NCBI GenBank assembly: GCA_021802045.1
Contig: JAKABB010000022.1
Coordinates: forward strand, 1-33,269
Direction: 5' to 3'
Length of the DNA: 33,269 nucleotides
Source: a bacterium
GTDB lineage: Bacteria; Chloroflexota; Dormibacteria; Aeolococcales; Bog-877
The translations under genes were made by a program, and so were the position numbers. Positions 18,237-25,394 of the stretch are shown here, piece after piece; positions within the stretch are counted from its first letter, which is position 1, and the number at the start of each line of letters is the position of its first letter. The notes below the pieces were generated by a model that worked only from the letters and a program-made list of their open reading frames with translations, did no database searches and was not told where the DNA came from.

Positions 18237-18761
18237 GTGGACACCATGGCCAGCATCGACCGCCGTGACACCGACGCCGACCGCCGGGCCGACTTCGAGC
18301 AGTGGGTCCGGGCCGAGGACGCGCACCTCTATCGCGCCGCCCTGGCCATCCTCACCCGGCCGGACCTGGCCGCGGACGCCGTCCAGGACACCTTCGAGCG
18401 GGCCTGGCGGTCATGGGGGACGTTGCGGGCCGGCGAGAGTCGCCGGGCCTGGCTGACCCGAATCTGCATCCACCGCTCGATCGACCTCCGGCGGGCGGCA
18501 CGGCTGCGCCAGGCCACCGACCGCTGGCTGCGCCCGGCGGCCGACGACGGGCTGCCCCCCGCGTGGACCCTGGACTTCACCCGGGCCTACCGGCGGCTCT
18601 CGCACCGCCAACGGGCGGTGATCGCCCTGCACTACCTCCTCGGCTACACCCTCGACGAGAGCGCCGCGCTCCTCGGGGTGCGGCCGGGGTCGGCCCGGAG
18701 CCACCTGGCCCGGGCCCTGACCACCCTGCGCGAGGAGCTCTGTGATGCCGACGGATCCTGA
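18237..18761 (+). CDS. ECF-type RNA polymerase sigma factor
   Basis: A 174-residue SigE/SigM-like sigma-70 family protein that would redirect RNA polymerase to a small regulon. Region 2 is visible as YRAALAILTRPDLAADAVQDTFERAWRSW, and region 4 as LSHRQRAVIALHYLLGYTLDESAALLGVRPGSARSHLARALTTLREEL. No region 1.1 or 3. I chose GTG 18237, preceded closely by TAGGG; an in-frame ATG at 18246 is the alternative. The downstream DUF4232 gene begins before its stop codon, so the pair is translationally coupled, as expected for a sigma factor and its regulator. It diverges from the YcaQ-like gene across 116 bp. Confidence 0.9.
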   Translation: MDTMASIDRRDTDADRRADFEQWVRAEDAHLYRAALAILTRPDLAADAVQDTFERAWRSWGTLRAGESRRAWLTRICIHRSIDLRRAARLRQATDRWLRPAADDGLPPAWTLDFTRAYRRLSHRQRAVIALHYLLGYTLDESAALLGVRPGSARSHLARALTTLREELCDADGS

Positions 18762-19875
18762 GGCCCGCCTCCGGGAGGCACTGACCAGCCTGAACCAGAC
18801 GGAGGCGCCGGGGCACCTGCGGGCGGCCCTCCTGGCCCAGGGTGGCGGGCGGCGCCCCCGTCGCCTCGGGCCGCTCCCGGCCCTGGTCAGCGGCCTGGCC
18901 ACGCTGCTCGTGGTCGGGGGGACGCTGTACCTGGTGTCGGCCGCGACGCATCCGCAGCGGCTCCACCGGGCGCCCCGTCCGGCGGCCTCCACCCCCGTGA
19001 ACGGGACCACGGGCCGCTGCCACAGCGCCCAGCTGCGCCTCAGCGCCGCCGGCTCCAACGGCGGGGGCGGCAACGTGGTCCAAAACTACTGGCTGCGCAA
19101 CGCCGGGACCGTCCCCTGCACCCTCTACGGCTACCCCGGGGCCCGGCTCCTGGCCGCCGACGGGGCGCCCATGCCCACCACCGTCGTCCGCGGGCCCAAC
19201 CCGATCATGCCCCGTCAGGCGCCGGCCACGGTCACCCTGCGGCCCGGGCAGAGCGCCCAGTTCGTGCTCGGCTTCTCGCAGATCTCCCCCACCGGGACCA
19301 CCAGCTGCCCCATCGCCAGCCGCCTCGAGCTCACCCCCCCCAACGCCTACCACCCGCTCAGCGTCGCCGCCCGGATCCAGGCCTGCCAGGGCCGGCTCTT
19401 CGTGGGCCCGGTCACCACCGCGCCCACCGCGCCCGCGCCGCCGGGGGCCCCCGCCGGCGTGACCCGCTGCCGCAGCGCCCAGCTGCGGCTCAGCGCCGCC
19501 GGCTCCAACGGGGGGGGCGGCAACGTGGTCCTCTACTACCGGCTGCGCAACGCCGCCACCACCGCCTGCACCCTCTACGGCTACCCCGGGGCCCGGCTCC
19601 TGGCCGCCGACGGGGCGCCCCTGCCCACCACCGTCGTCCGCGGGCCCAACCCGATCATGCCCCGTCAGGCGCCGGCCACGGTCACCCTGCGGCCCGGGCA
19701 GAGCGCCCAGTTCGAGCTCGGCTTCTCGCAGCTCTCCCCCAGCGGGACCACCAGCTGCCCCATCGCCAGCCGCCTCGAGCTCACCCCTCCCAACGCCTAC
19801 CACCCGCTGCGCATCGCCGCCCGGATCCAGGCCTGCCAGGGCCGGCTCTTCGTCAGCCCGGTGGCACCCGGGTAG
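18745..19875 (+). CDS. Single-span membrane protein with two tandem DUF4232 domains, putative anti-sigma factor
   Basis: The 376-residue protein has a short cytoplasmic N-terminus, one membrane helix (about 45-66) and two exported DUF4232 domains (91-222 and 241-372) joined by a Pro/Ala linker. Each domain has the paired cysteines expected of DUF4232 (RCxSAQ, CTLYGYPGARL, SCPIAS, QACQG). The domains differ at about 14 of 130 residues. ATG 18745 is seven bases after GAGGAG and lies within the sigma gene. Coupling and topology suggest it holds the sigma factor at the membrane and senses an outside signal. The N-terminal region has no zinc motif (HxxxCxxC) of ZAS-type anti-sigma factors, so the role is inference. 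It overlaps soxR tail to tail by 23 bp. Confidence 0.75.
   Translation: MPTDPEARLREALTSLNQTEAPGHLRAALLAQGGGRRPRRLGPLPALVSGLATLLVVGGTLYLVSAATHPQRLHRAPRPAASTPVNGTTGRCHSAQLRLSAAGSNGGGGNVVQNYWLRNAGTVPCTLYGYPGARLLAADGAPMPTTVVRGPNPIMPRQAPATVTLRPGQSAQFVLGFSQISPTGTTSCPIASRLELTPPNAYHPLSVAARIQACQGRLFVGPVTTAPTAPAPPGAPAGVTRCRSAQLRLSAAGSNGGGGNVVLYYRLRNAATTACTLYGYPGARLLAADGAPLPTTVVRGPNPIMPRQAPATVTLRPGQSAQFELGFSQLSPSGTTSCPIASRLELTPPNAYHPLRIAARIQACQGRLFVSPVAPG
19015..19412 (+). repeat. DUF4232 tandem repeat, copy 1
   Basis: This 398-bp segment aligns without gaps to 19465-19862 at a constant offset of 450 bp. The stretch from the CTLYGYPG codons to the PGQSAQF codons is almost base-for-base identical. The remaining differences are scattered substitutions. 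Confidence 0.92.
19465..19862 (+). repeat. DUF4232 tandem repeat, copy 2
   Basis: Second copy of the 398-bp repeat, reading frame preserved. Its 3' end also encodes the final residues of soxR on the other strand, so the copy constrains two genes. Confidence 0.92.
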
Positions 19876-20320
19876 CGGGCGACCCCTCCAGCAGGTAGCG
19901 GGCACCGGGCCCGCGGGCCGCGGCGGCGTCGCCCGGGTTCCAGACCCGGCAGCGGCGCAGCGAGAGGCAGCCGCAGCCGATGCAGCCGTCGAGGTCGTCC
20001 CGCAGCCGCTCCAAGAGGATGATCCGCTCCTCCAGCCGCTGGCGCCAGCGGCGGGAGAGGCGTGTCCAGTCGGCCCGGGTCGGGGTGCGCCCGTCCGGCA
20101 GGCCGGCCAGCGCCTCCTCGACCTCCCGCAGGGTGAGGCCCACCCGCTGGGCGGTGCGGATGAAGGCGATCCGGCGCAGGGTGGCGGCCGGGTAGCGGCG
20201 CTGGCCGGCTGGCGAGCGCTGCGCCTGGACCAGGCCCCGCGACTCGTAGAAGCGCAGGGCCGAGGGGGCGACCCCGCTGCGCGCCGCCAGCTCGCCGATC
20301 GACAGCCAGCGCTCGGTCAC
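19853..20320 (-). CDS. soxR: Redox-sensing transcriptional regulator SoxR
   Basis: SoxR is a MerR-family activator that uses a [2Fe-2S] cluster to respond to redox-cycling compounds or superoxide. The 155-residue protein has the N-terminal winged helix (SIGELAARSGVAPSALRFYESRGL, then QRRYP), a dimerisation helix, and the cluster motif CIGCGCLSLRRC with Cys113, 116, 118 and 124, then NPGD as in E. coli SoxR. I chose GTG 20320; GTG 20341 would add seven residues and has AGGG five bases upstream. A perfect SoxR-box palindrome lies at 20351-20372, just upstream. Its 3' end overlaps the convergent DUF4232 gene. Confidence 0.93.
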   Translation of the reverse strand: MTERWLSIGELAARSGVAPSALRFYESRGLVQAQRSPAGQRRYPAATLRRIAFIRTAQRVGLTLREVEEALAGLPDGRTPTRADWTRLSRRWRQRLEERIILLERLRDDLDGCIGCGCLSLRRCRVWNPGDAAAARGPGARYLLEGSPATRVPPG

Positions 20321-20350
20321 GGGGCCACGGTACCACCCCACAGGGGCCCT

Positions 20351-20372
20351 GACATCAAGTTAACTTGATGTC
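20351..20372. promoter_or_regulatory. SoxR box (perfect 22-bp palindrome)
   Basis: A perfect inverted repeat whose central 12 bases are CAAGTTAACTTG, the core of the known SoxR operator CCTCAAGTTAACTTGAGG. Two outer bases per arm differ from the E. coli form. On the plus strand CTGACA (20349-20354) and GAGCCT (20374-20379) flank it with the 19-bp spacing typical of SoxR-activated promoters. The site lies 10-31 bp upstream of the soxR start options, so it may serve autoregulation too. Confidence 0.9.
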
Positions 20373-20619
20373 GGAGCCTGACCCCATCCCCCCCCCTCTC
20401 GCTACCGCGATCCGCCACGGCTGACGGCGCAGCTGACCGGGGACGCGAAGCACGATCCCGCCGCCACCCCCACCCCGACCCTGCTCTGGCCACAGGACCC
20501 GCGGGTGGGGCGCGGGTCTGAGACGGCCCCAGCCGCTCAGCGACGCTTCCTGCGGCCGCTCGCCGGCACCGCAGGGATGGCCGAGCTGGACCGTCATGGG
20601 TGCAGCCTGCATGCATTCC

Positions 20620-20628
20620 TGGTACCCT
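20620..20628 (+). promoter_or_regulatory. Extended -10 element for antitoxin 1
   Basis: TGGTACCCT ends eight bases before the ATG at 20637. The TGn-TAnnnT pattern and the short distance imply transcription starting at or close to the A of the ATG, so the mRNA could be leaderless. The same nine bases precede the second antitoxin gene on the other strand. No convincing -35 was found. Confidence 0.5.
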
Positions 20629-20636
20629 GGGAGGCG

Positions 20637-20879
20637 ATGGCCAAGGTGATCCAGATCCGCGATGTGCCTGACGAGGTCCACGAGGCGCTGGCCAGCGCTG
20701 CCCAAGCACGGGGTCTGTCGCTGACCAAGTACATGCTGCGCGAACTGGAGCACCTGGCCACCCGGGCCCAGGTGGTGCACAGCAACGCCGGGGTGATCCG
20801 CGAGACCCAAGCCAAGGTCCACGCGCGCCTCGACCGGAGCACGATCCTGGCCGCCATCCACGAGGGCCGTGGCGATTGA
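20637..20879 (+). CDS. VapB/FitA-type antitoxin 1
   Basis: This 80-residue protein has an N-terminal DNA-binding segment of the ribbon-helix-helix type (MAKVIQIRDVPDEVHEAL, then ARGLSLTKYMLREL), followed by a C-terminal part likely to wrap the toxin. FitA-like antitoxins repress their own operon and neutralise a PIN-domain RNase. The ATG at 20637 is supported by family length and by the -10 element directly upstream; an in-frame ATG at 20577 is less likely. The toxin begins inside its stop codon. Confidence 0.83.
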   Translation: MAKVIQIRDVPDEVHEALASAAQARGLSLTKYMLRELEHLATRAQVVHSNAGVIRETQAKVHARLDRSTILAAIHEGRGD

Positions 20880-21253
20880 GGGTCGTGGATGCCGGCGTCA
20901 TCGTGGAACTGGTCGCCAGCGGCCTGGATCCCCACCGTCTCGGAGACGAGGAGCTGGTCGCCCCTCATCTCATCGACAGCGAGGTCACCAACGCCCTCCG
21001 GTTGCTCGTTCTCCGGGGTGCTCTGACCGAAGAGCAAGGCACCCTGGCCTCGGATGGCTTCACGCGTCTGATCCTCGGGCGATACCCGGCGGACTGGTTG
21101 CGACCGAGGATGTGGACGCTCCGCCACAACCTGAGTTCCTACGACTCGACCTACGTGGCGCTGGCAGAGATGCTCGGAGCGACGGCGCTCCTCACCACGG
21201 ACGTACGCCTGGCGCAGGCGCCTGGCATCAAGTGTCGCGTCGAAGTGATCTGA
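20876..21253 (+). CDS. VapC-type PIN-domain toxin 1
   Basis: A 125-residue PIN-domain ribonuclease. The four acidic metal-binding positions are visible: Asp5 in VVDAGVIV, Glu36 in DSEVTNAL, Asp90 in SSYDSTYVALAE and Asp109 in TTDVRLA. The start is TTG at 20876, overlapping the antitoxin stop as TTGA, and it begins directly at the first beta strand. Its cellular target (probably a specific RNA) cannot be read from sequence. Confidence 0.88.
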   Translation: MRVVDAGVIVELVASGLDPHRLGDEELVAPHLIDSEVTNALRLLVLRGALTEEQGTLASDGFTRLILGRYPADWLRPRMWTLRHNLSSYDSTYVALAEMLGATALLTTDVRLAQAPGIKCRVEVI

Positions 21254-22215
21254 CGTGGCCGCCGCCTCGGACGTGGATGAACTCAGCCAGGCCGTGCGCA
21301 AACGCCACCGAGTCGCCGGGGGCTTGACCCGTGGCCACGTTCCCGGGCAGTCAGGTCTGCACCGACCACGGCAGCCGGTGGCCACCCCGGGTTCGCCCAG
21401 CGCTACGGGCTCGGGCGTGGCACGCCGCCTTCGACCCAGTGCCGGGGCCTCGACCCCAAACCCCTGCCGCGTCACCACGGCGTCCCTCGTAACCAGCGGG
21501 AACCGGGCTACGAACTGGTCCCGATGCGAAGGAGCGCGTTGGCCGCCCCCGGCGAAGCAATGGTGCTGATAGGGGCGGTCGCGCCACTCGGGAAGCTGCT
21601 GATCCACCAGGGCGCGCACCGTGTCAGCGGACGCGGTCAGCTGGTGGGCGTGCATGCCCACACCGGCATTACCACGCGACTCGATCTTCGCGCGCACTCT
21701 CCTGCCCGAGGCGGCTGCGCCTGCTGACGCGGCCAGGCGTCGGACGCCGGCCATGTCCGTGCGGTCCTTCTCGCCGCATGTCCCGATGAGGAACGTGAGC
21801 GCTTCCTGCGTCGCTCCCCGCGAAGGGGACTGTCAGCCTGTTTCGGGCGGGTGGCCAGGACTGGTCGTGGTCACCCACACCCGTTTGGCATCGGGATCGA
21901 TCGCGTCGCCGGTCACCTCCCACGGCCACTGCCCAGCGCCTGCCTCCCGACCCGGCGAGAGCCGAGGCCCCGCGGAGGCGCTGTTGGCGGCAGCCCAGAG
22001 TGCAGCGACGCGGCTTCGCGTCCGGGACTCCCGACTGGTCTGTGGAGGAGCCGCCCCGGCCGTCACCGGGCCGGAGCGAGCCTCACTCGCACGGCCGGGC
22101 CCGTCCTGGGCACGCTGGGGCGCGCGCGGGTGGGGCCCGTGCCGCGCCCAGGCCGCACACCAACCTCCACCCATCACCACGTCCACGCGCCGGCACCGCG
22201 CGCCGCCCCGCCGCC
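21254..22215. other. Gene-poor decayed stretch
   Basis: About 960 bp with no intact recognisable gene. It contains the phosphotransferase remnant at 21494-21655. A minus-strand frame at 21833-22342 ends in GQWPWEVTGDAIDPD and KRVWVTTTSP, which look protein-like over about 30 residues, but the rest is low complexity and I cannot assign it. The base composition looks slightly less GC-skewed than neighbours, consistent with decay. Confidence 0.55.
21494..21655 (-). pseudogene. Remnant of an aminoglycoside-phosphotransferase-family gene
   Basis: From ATG 21655 the frame reads MHAHQLTASADTVRALVDQQ then LPEWRDRP, the typical N-terminus of APH-family small-molecule kinases. The next element, expected as NALxRIGDxLVARFPL, is found split between frames: NALLRIG in one, and DQFVARFPL in the original. 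Thus at least two compensating indels lie near 21512-21580. After FPL no homology is visible and the kinase core is missing. It is a truncated, frameshifted fossil, with no expected activity. Confidence 0.7.
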
Positions 22216-22956
22216 TCAGTCGCGCGCGGCGAGGACCAGCTTGTCGGCCAGCAGCTCGGGGTTGGTGAAGATCACCTCGTGGCTCCCGGGCATGGTCACC
22301 AGCCGGTACACGCCCAGGCGGGCGGAGAGGCGCGGGTGCCATCCCCAGGCCTCGCCGGGCGGGAGGGCGGTGTCCTCTGTGAGGTGCAGGTAGCTGCAGC
22401 CGAAGCGTCCGCCCTGGACCATCTCGTAGAACGGCTTCATGTCGACGGTGTCGGTGAAGGTGCGGTGCGGCTGCGGGGAGAGGCTCTCGTAGGCCTGCCG
22501 AGCCAGGTCGAGGCCCGCATCGTTGATGAACGCCTCACGCCAGATCGGCCAGGGCAGGAGGTGCGTGTGGTCGTCTGACCCGGCGGCCAGCTGGTCGAAG
22601 AGGGCGGCGACGGGCGGGGGGATCGTCGTTTGCAGCGACGCCCCGTCCTCCAGGACGAACGCGTTGACGAAGACCAGGCGCCTGATCCGCTCGGGCACGG
22701 CCATGGCCACCTTGGAGATGTAGATGCCCCCGAGGCTGTGGCCGACCAGCACGACGTCGCGGAGGTCCCGGTCGACCAGGGCGTCGACCAGCGAGCCGGT
22801 GGCCGTCTCGAGATCGACATCCTTGTCGGCACCCTTGCCGTGCCCGGCCGCGGTCGGGGCGAAGACCCGGTGGCCCTGCTCTTGGAGGCGGCGCCCGACC
22901 ACGTCCCAGGCCGACCCGTCGTGCCAGGCGCCGTGGATCAGAACCATCGTTGCCAT
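22216..22956 (-). CDS. Alpha/beta hydrolase (MES/EstC-like esterase family)
   Basis: A 246-residue alpha/beta-fold hydrolase. It starts MATMVLIHGAWHDGSAWDVV, with the oxyanion-hole HGAWHDG typical of the plant methylesterase/salicylic-acid-binding protein 2 and bacterial EstC branch. The nucleophile elbow is GHSLGG with Ser74, and the catalytic His lies in MPGSHEVIF near the C-terminus. No signal peptide is present, so it is cytoplasmic. ATG 22956 has GGAGG eight bases upstream. A well-spaced promoter lies at 22985-23013, so it is a single-gene unit. The substrate is unknown. It lies in the accessory segment beside a toxin-antitoxin pair. Confidence 0.87.
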   Translation of the reverse strand: MATMVLIHGAWHDGSAWDVVGRRLQEQGHRVFAPTAAGHGKGADKDVDLETATGSLVDALVDRDLRDVVLVGHSLGGIYISKVAMAVPERIRRLVFVNAFVLEDGASLQTTIPPPVAALFDQLAAGSDDHTHLLPWPIWREAFINDAGLDLARQAYESLSPQPHRTFTDTVDMKPFYEMVQGGRFGCSYLHLTEDTALPPGEAWGWHPRLSARLGVYRLVTMPGSHEVIFTNPELLADKLVLAARD

Positions 22957-22984
22957 CGGCAAGCCCTCCCTCATGCTCGGGCGG

Positions 22985-23013
22985 AGGCTATCGACGGGGC
23001 AGCGCGCCATCAA
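22985..23013 (-). promoter_or_regulatory. Promoter of the alpha/beta hydrolase gene
   Basis: On the minus strand TTGATG (23013-23008) and TAGCCT (22990-22985) are separated by 17 bp. The -35 is identical to that proposed for kdp. The predicted start near 22978 gives a 20-25-nt leader containing the GGAGG ribosome-binding site. Confidence 0.6.
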
Positions 23014-23066
23014 CGGCGGGCGGGCGCATTCGTCCGCCCGGACGGCGCCGCCCTCACCGCCGGCGG

Positions 23067-23489
23067 TCAGGCGTCGGCCGGCAGCAGGATGAAGCTCCCG
23101 CCCCCGACGGACCCGACGGTCCGGAAGTCGCGCTCGTCGAAGGTCAGCAGACGGCGGGTGCGGTGGCGGTGCGCGAGCACCACCACGGCGAGGTCGGCCA
23201 GCCCCAGGTTCAGGGCGGGATAGCGATCATGGAGGGCGCGGGCCAACCCGTGCTCCTCCACCGTCAGGGACTCCACGACCAGGCGCTCCCGCGCCAGGTC
23301 CTCGAGGAAGCGCCGCCCGGCATCCGGGCCGCCCCGCTGGCGCACGAGGTAGTCGACCTCGGCGGTGACGGGGGCTGGGATGATCAGGCGGCCCGCCTCG
23401 ACCGCCAGCACCCGGCGGACCGCCGCATGCCGCGGATCCCGGGCGTCCCCGAGCGCGACCAGGGGCGCGGTGTCGACGATGAGGGTCAG
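23067..23489 (-). CDS. VapC-type PIN-domain toxin 2, probable CTG start
   Basis: A 140-residue PIN-domain protein with acidic positions Asp6 (LIVDTAPL), Glu44 (TAEVDYL), Asp99 (GLADLAVVVLA) and Asp118 (TFDERDF), all expected for metal-dependent RNase activity. No ATG, GTG or TTG lies near the first beta strand. The only sensible start is CTG at 23489-23487, overlapping the antitoxin stop as CTGA. The next upstream start (GTG 23555) would add 22 low-complexity residues that are a shadow of the antitoxin. It follows antitoxin 2 and lies 110 bp before the hydrolase gene. Confidence 0.83.
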   Translation of the reverse strand: MTLIVDTAPLVALGDARDPRHAAVRRVLAVEAGRLIIPAPVTAEVDYLVRQRGGPDAGRRFLEDLARERLVVESLTVEEHGLARALHDRYPALNLGLADLAVVVLAHRHRTRRLLTFDERDFRTVGSVGGGSFILLPADA

Positions 23490-23713
23490 CCGCCGAACCC
23501 CCGCAGCAGCTCCGCCTCCGGAACGTCCGCCACCGAGCTGCCATCGCCCTCCCACGCACCGGCCAGGGCGAACGCTCGGTCGGCCTCGAGGCGCGATTCG
23601 TAGGCGGCGATCGCCGCCCGCACGATCTCGGCCTGGCTCCGACCCTCGCGATCAGCCAGCCGACGCAACCGCTCGACGTCCGCCTCCGCCAAGTAGAGGC
23701 TGGTCTTCCTCAT
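23486..23713 (-). CDS. Ribbon-helix-helix (CopG/VapB) antitoxin 2
   Basis: A 75-residue protein with a classic ribbon-helix-helix start (RKTSLYLAEADVERLRRLA, then GRSQAEIVRAAIAAY) and an acidic C-terminal tail (EGDGSSVADVPEAELLRGFGG region) for toxin binding. It likely represses its own promoter and blocks the PIN toxin encoded immediately downstream. ATG 23713 begins at the DNA-binding strand and lies six bases after a TACCCT -10 element, suggesting a leaderless mRNA. Confidence 0.86.
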   Translation of the reverse strand: MRKTSLYLAEADVERLRRLADREGRSQAEIVRAAIAAYESRLEADRAFALAGAWEGDGSSVADVPEAELLRGFGG

Positions 23714-23719
23714 GGCAGT

Positions 23720-23728
23720 AGGGTACCA
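23720..23728 (-). promoter_or_regulatory. Extended -10 element for antitoxin 2
   Basis: Read on the minus strand, TGGTACCCT ends six bases before the ATG at 23713, the same nine bases as upstream of antitoxin 1. The distance fits a leaderless transcript. No clear -35 was seen. Confidence 0.5.
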
Positions 23729-23850
23729 CGTAGGGTGCATCAGCCGGGGCACCGGGGCGGCGGCCCCGTGCCCGCGCGCACCGCTGCGGGCGTGGCGTCG
23801 CCCCTGGTGGCGGCGGCGGCACCGTCGGGCGAGCGCGCCGGGGCGGCCCC

Positions 23851-24435
23851 CTACCTCGGGACGGGCGGCGGCACCACCCCGGCGGCGGCGAGCAGCCGCA
23901 GGACCTCGTCCACCGTGCGGTCGACCTCGTCGTTGACCACCCGGTGCTGGTAGCGCTCGGCCTCGGCCAGCTCGTGGTCGGCGTCCTGGGCCCGCCGGGC
24001 CCGGGCGGCGGCGTCCTCCGTCTCCCGTCCCTGCAGCCGTGCCGCCAGCTCCGCCCGCGACGGCGGGAGCAGGAAGATGAAGAGGGCGTCCTCCCCCCGG
24101 TCGCGCAGCTGGGCCGCGCCCTGGACGTCGATCTTGAGCAGGACGTCCTCGCCCCGCTCCCGCACCGCCGCCACCCGCTCGACCAGGGTCCCGTACCAGT
24201 TGCCGTGGACCTGGGCCATCTCCAGGAACGCCCCCTGGGCCTGCAGGGCGGCGAAGGCCGGCGGGTCGAGGAAGGTGTAGTCGCGGCCGTCGACCTCGCC
24301 GGGCCGGGGCGGGCGCGTGGTCACCGAGACCGACTTGCACAGCCACGGCGCCCGCTCCCGCAGCCGCCGGATGACGGTGTCCTTGCCGACCCCGCTGGGC
24401 CCGGAGATGACGACCAGCCGGCCGTGGGGGCTCAC
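23851..24435 (-). CDS. gmk: Guanylate kinase
   Basis: Gmk phosphorylates GMP to GDP. The 194-residue protein has the P-loop GPSGVGKDT (12-20), SVTTRPPRPGEVDGRDYTFL for GMP binding, FLEMAQVHGNWYGT, and KIDVQGAAQLR. The P-loop has Asp before the final Thr where Gly or Ser is usual. GTG 24435 overlaps the stop of the pseudouridine synthase gene as GTGA. It normally neighbours rpoZ and coaBC, but here the next genes downstream are the toxin-antitoxin pair. Confidence 0.94.
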   Translation of the reverse strand: MSPHGRLVVISGPSGVGKDTVIRRLRERAPWLCKSVSVTTRPPRPGEVDGRDYTFLDPPAFAALQAQGAFLEMAQVHGNWYGTLVERVAAVRERGEDVLLKIDVQGAAQLRDRGEDALFIFLLPPSRAELAARLQGRETEDAAARARRAQDADHELAEAERYQHRVVNDEVDRTVDEVLRLLAAAGVVPPPVPR

Positions 24436-25394
24436 CGGGCCTCCGCGGGGTCCGGCGGCCAGGGACTGGCCGTCCCGGCCGGCGCCCCCCGGCGCAGCCG
24501 CAGGGCCACCAGGTCCGGCGGCAGCGGGCTCCAGAAGTCGCAGCGGGCGCCGCTGACAGGGTGGCGGAAGGCCAGGTGGGCCGCGTGCAGGGCCGGGCGG
24601 TCGGGCAGGTCGGGATCGCGGCGGCCGTAGAGCGGGTCGGCGGCCACCGGGCGCCCGATGTAGGCCAGGTGGACCCGGATCTGGTGGGTGCGCCCGGAGC
24701 GGAGGCGCACCCGCAGGGCGGTGTGGCGCGGCAGCCGCTCCAGCACCGAGAACTCGGTCACCGCGTCACGGCCCTGGCCCGTCACCGCCATCCGCCGCGG
24801 GTGGGCCGGGTCCCGGCCGATGGCGGCCTCGACCCGGCCCTCCTGCTCCAGGACCCCGCCCTCGGCCAGGGCCCAGTACTCCCGGCCCAGGGTGCGGTCA
24901 GCCAGCTGGGCCTGGAGCTGGCGGTGGGCCGAGTCGGTGCGGGCCACCACCAGCAGCCCGCTGGTGCCCCGGTCCAGGCGGTGGACGATGCCGGCGCGCT
25001 CGGGCCCACCCAGCTGCGACCACGGGCCGCCGTGCTGGCGCAGCCAGTCGACCATGGTGCCGCTGGGGTGGCCGGCGCCGGGGTGGACGACCAGCCCCGC
25101 CGGCTTGTCGATGACCGCCAGGGCCGCGTCCTCGTGGACGATCCTAAGGGGGGTGGTGCCGGCCGGCGGCAGCGGGACCGGGACCTCCACCGGCAGCGGG
25201 CAGCCGACGCGGTCCCCGGCCCGCACCGGGTCCGCCGGGCGCCCGGCGGGGCGGCCGTTGACCGTCACCGAGCCGTCCCGGACCAGGGCGGCGGCGCCGG
25301 CCCGGGACGTGGGCAGCCCCTGCGCCACCACCCGGTCCAGCCGCCAGCCGTCGTGGTCGCCGGCGACCACCAGCAGCCTGGCCCCCTCAGGCAC
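24432..25394 (-). CDS. RluA/RluD-family pseudouridine synthase
   Basis: This 320-residue enzyme isomerises uridines in ribosomal RNA. It has an N-terminal S4 RNA-binding domain (about 1-70) and the catalytic domain with VIDKPAGLVVHPGAG and HRLDRGTSGLL, in which Asp141 is the nucleophile, then RTHQIRVHLAYIGRPVAADPLYG. Gene position next to lspA matches rluD of many Gram-positive bacteria, but target sites cannot be assigned by sequence alone. I chose GTG 25394, overlapping lspA by eight bases; GTG 25406 is the alternative. Confidence 0.93.
   Translation of the reverse strand: MPEGARLLVVAGDHDGWRLDRVVAQGLPTSRAGAAALVRDGSVTVNGRPAGRPADPVRAGDRVGCPLPVEVPVPLPPAGTTPLRIVHEDAALAVIDKPAGLVVHPGAGHPSGTMVDWLRQHGGPWSQLGGPERAGIVHRLDRGTSGLLVVARTDSAHRQLQAQLADRTLGREYWALAEGGVLEQEGRVEAAIGRDPAHPRRMAVTGQGRDAVTEFSVLERLPRHTALRVRLRSGRTHQIRVHLAYIGRPVAADPLYGRRDPDLPDRPALHAAHLAFRHPVSGARCDFWSPLPPDLVALRLRRGAPAGTASPWPPDPAEAR

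Noticed and set aside
21833-22342. 169-residue minus-strand frame downstream of the hydrolase
   Set aside because: It overlaps the hydrolase gene, and only its last 30 residues look protein-like; insufficient for a gene call.
23714-23850. rpoZ (omega subunit) expected near gmk
   Set aside because: The 137-base interval has no omega-like frame.
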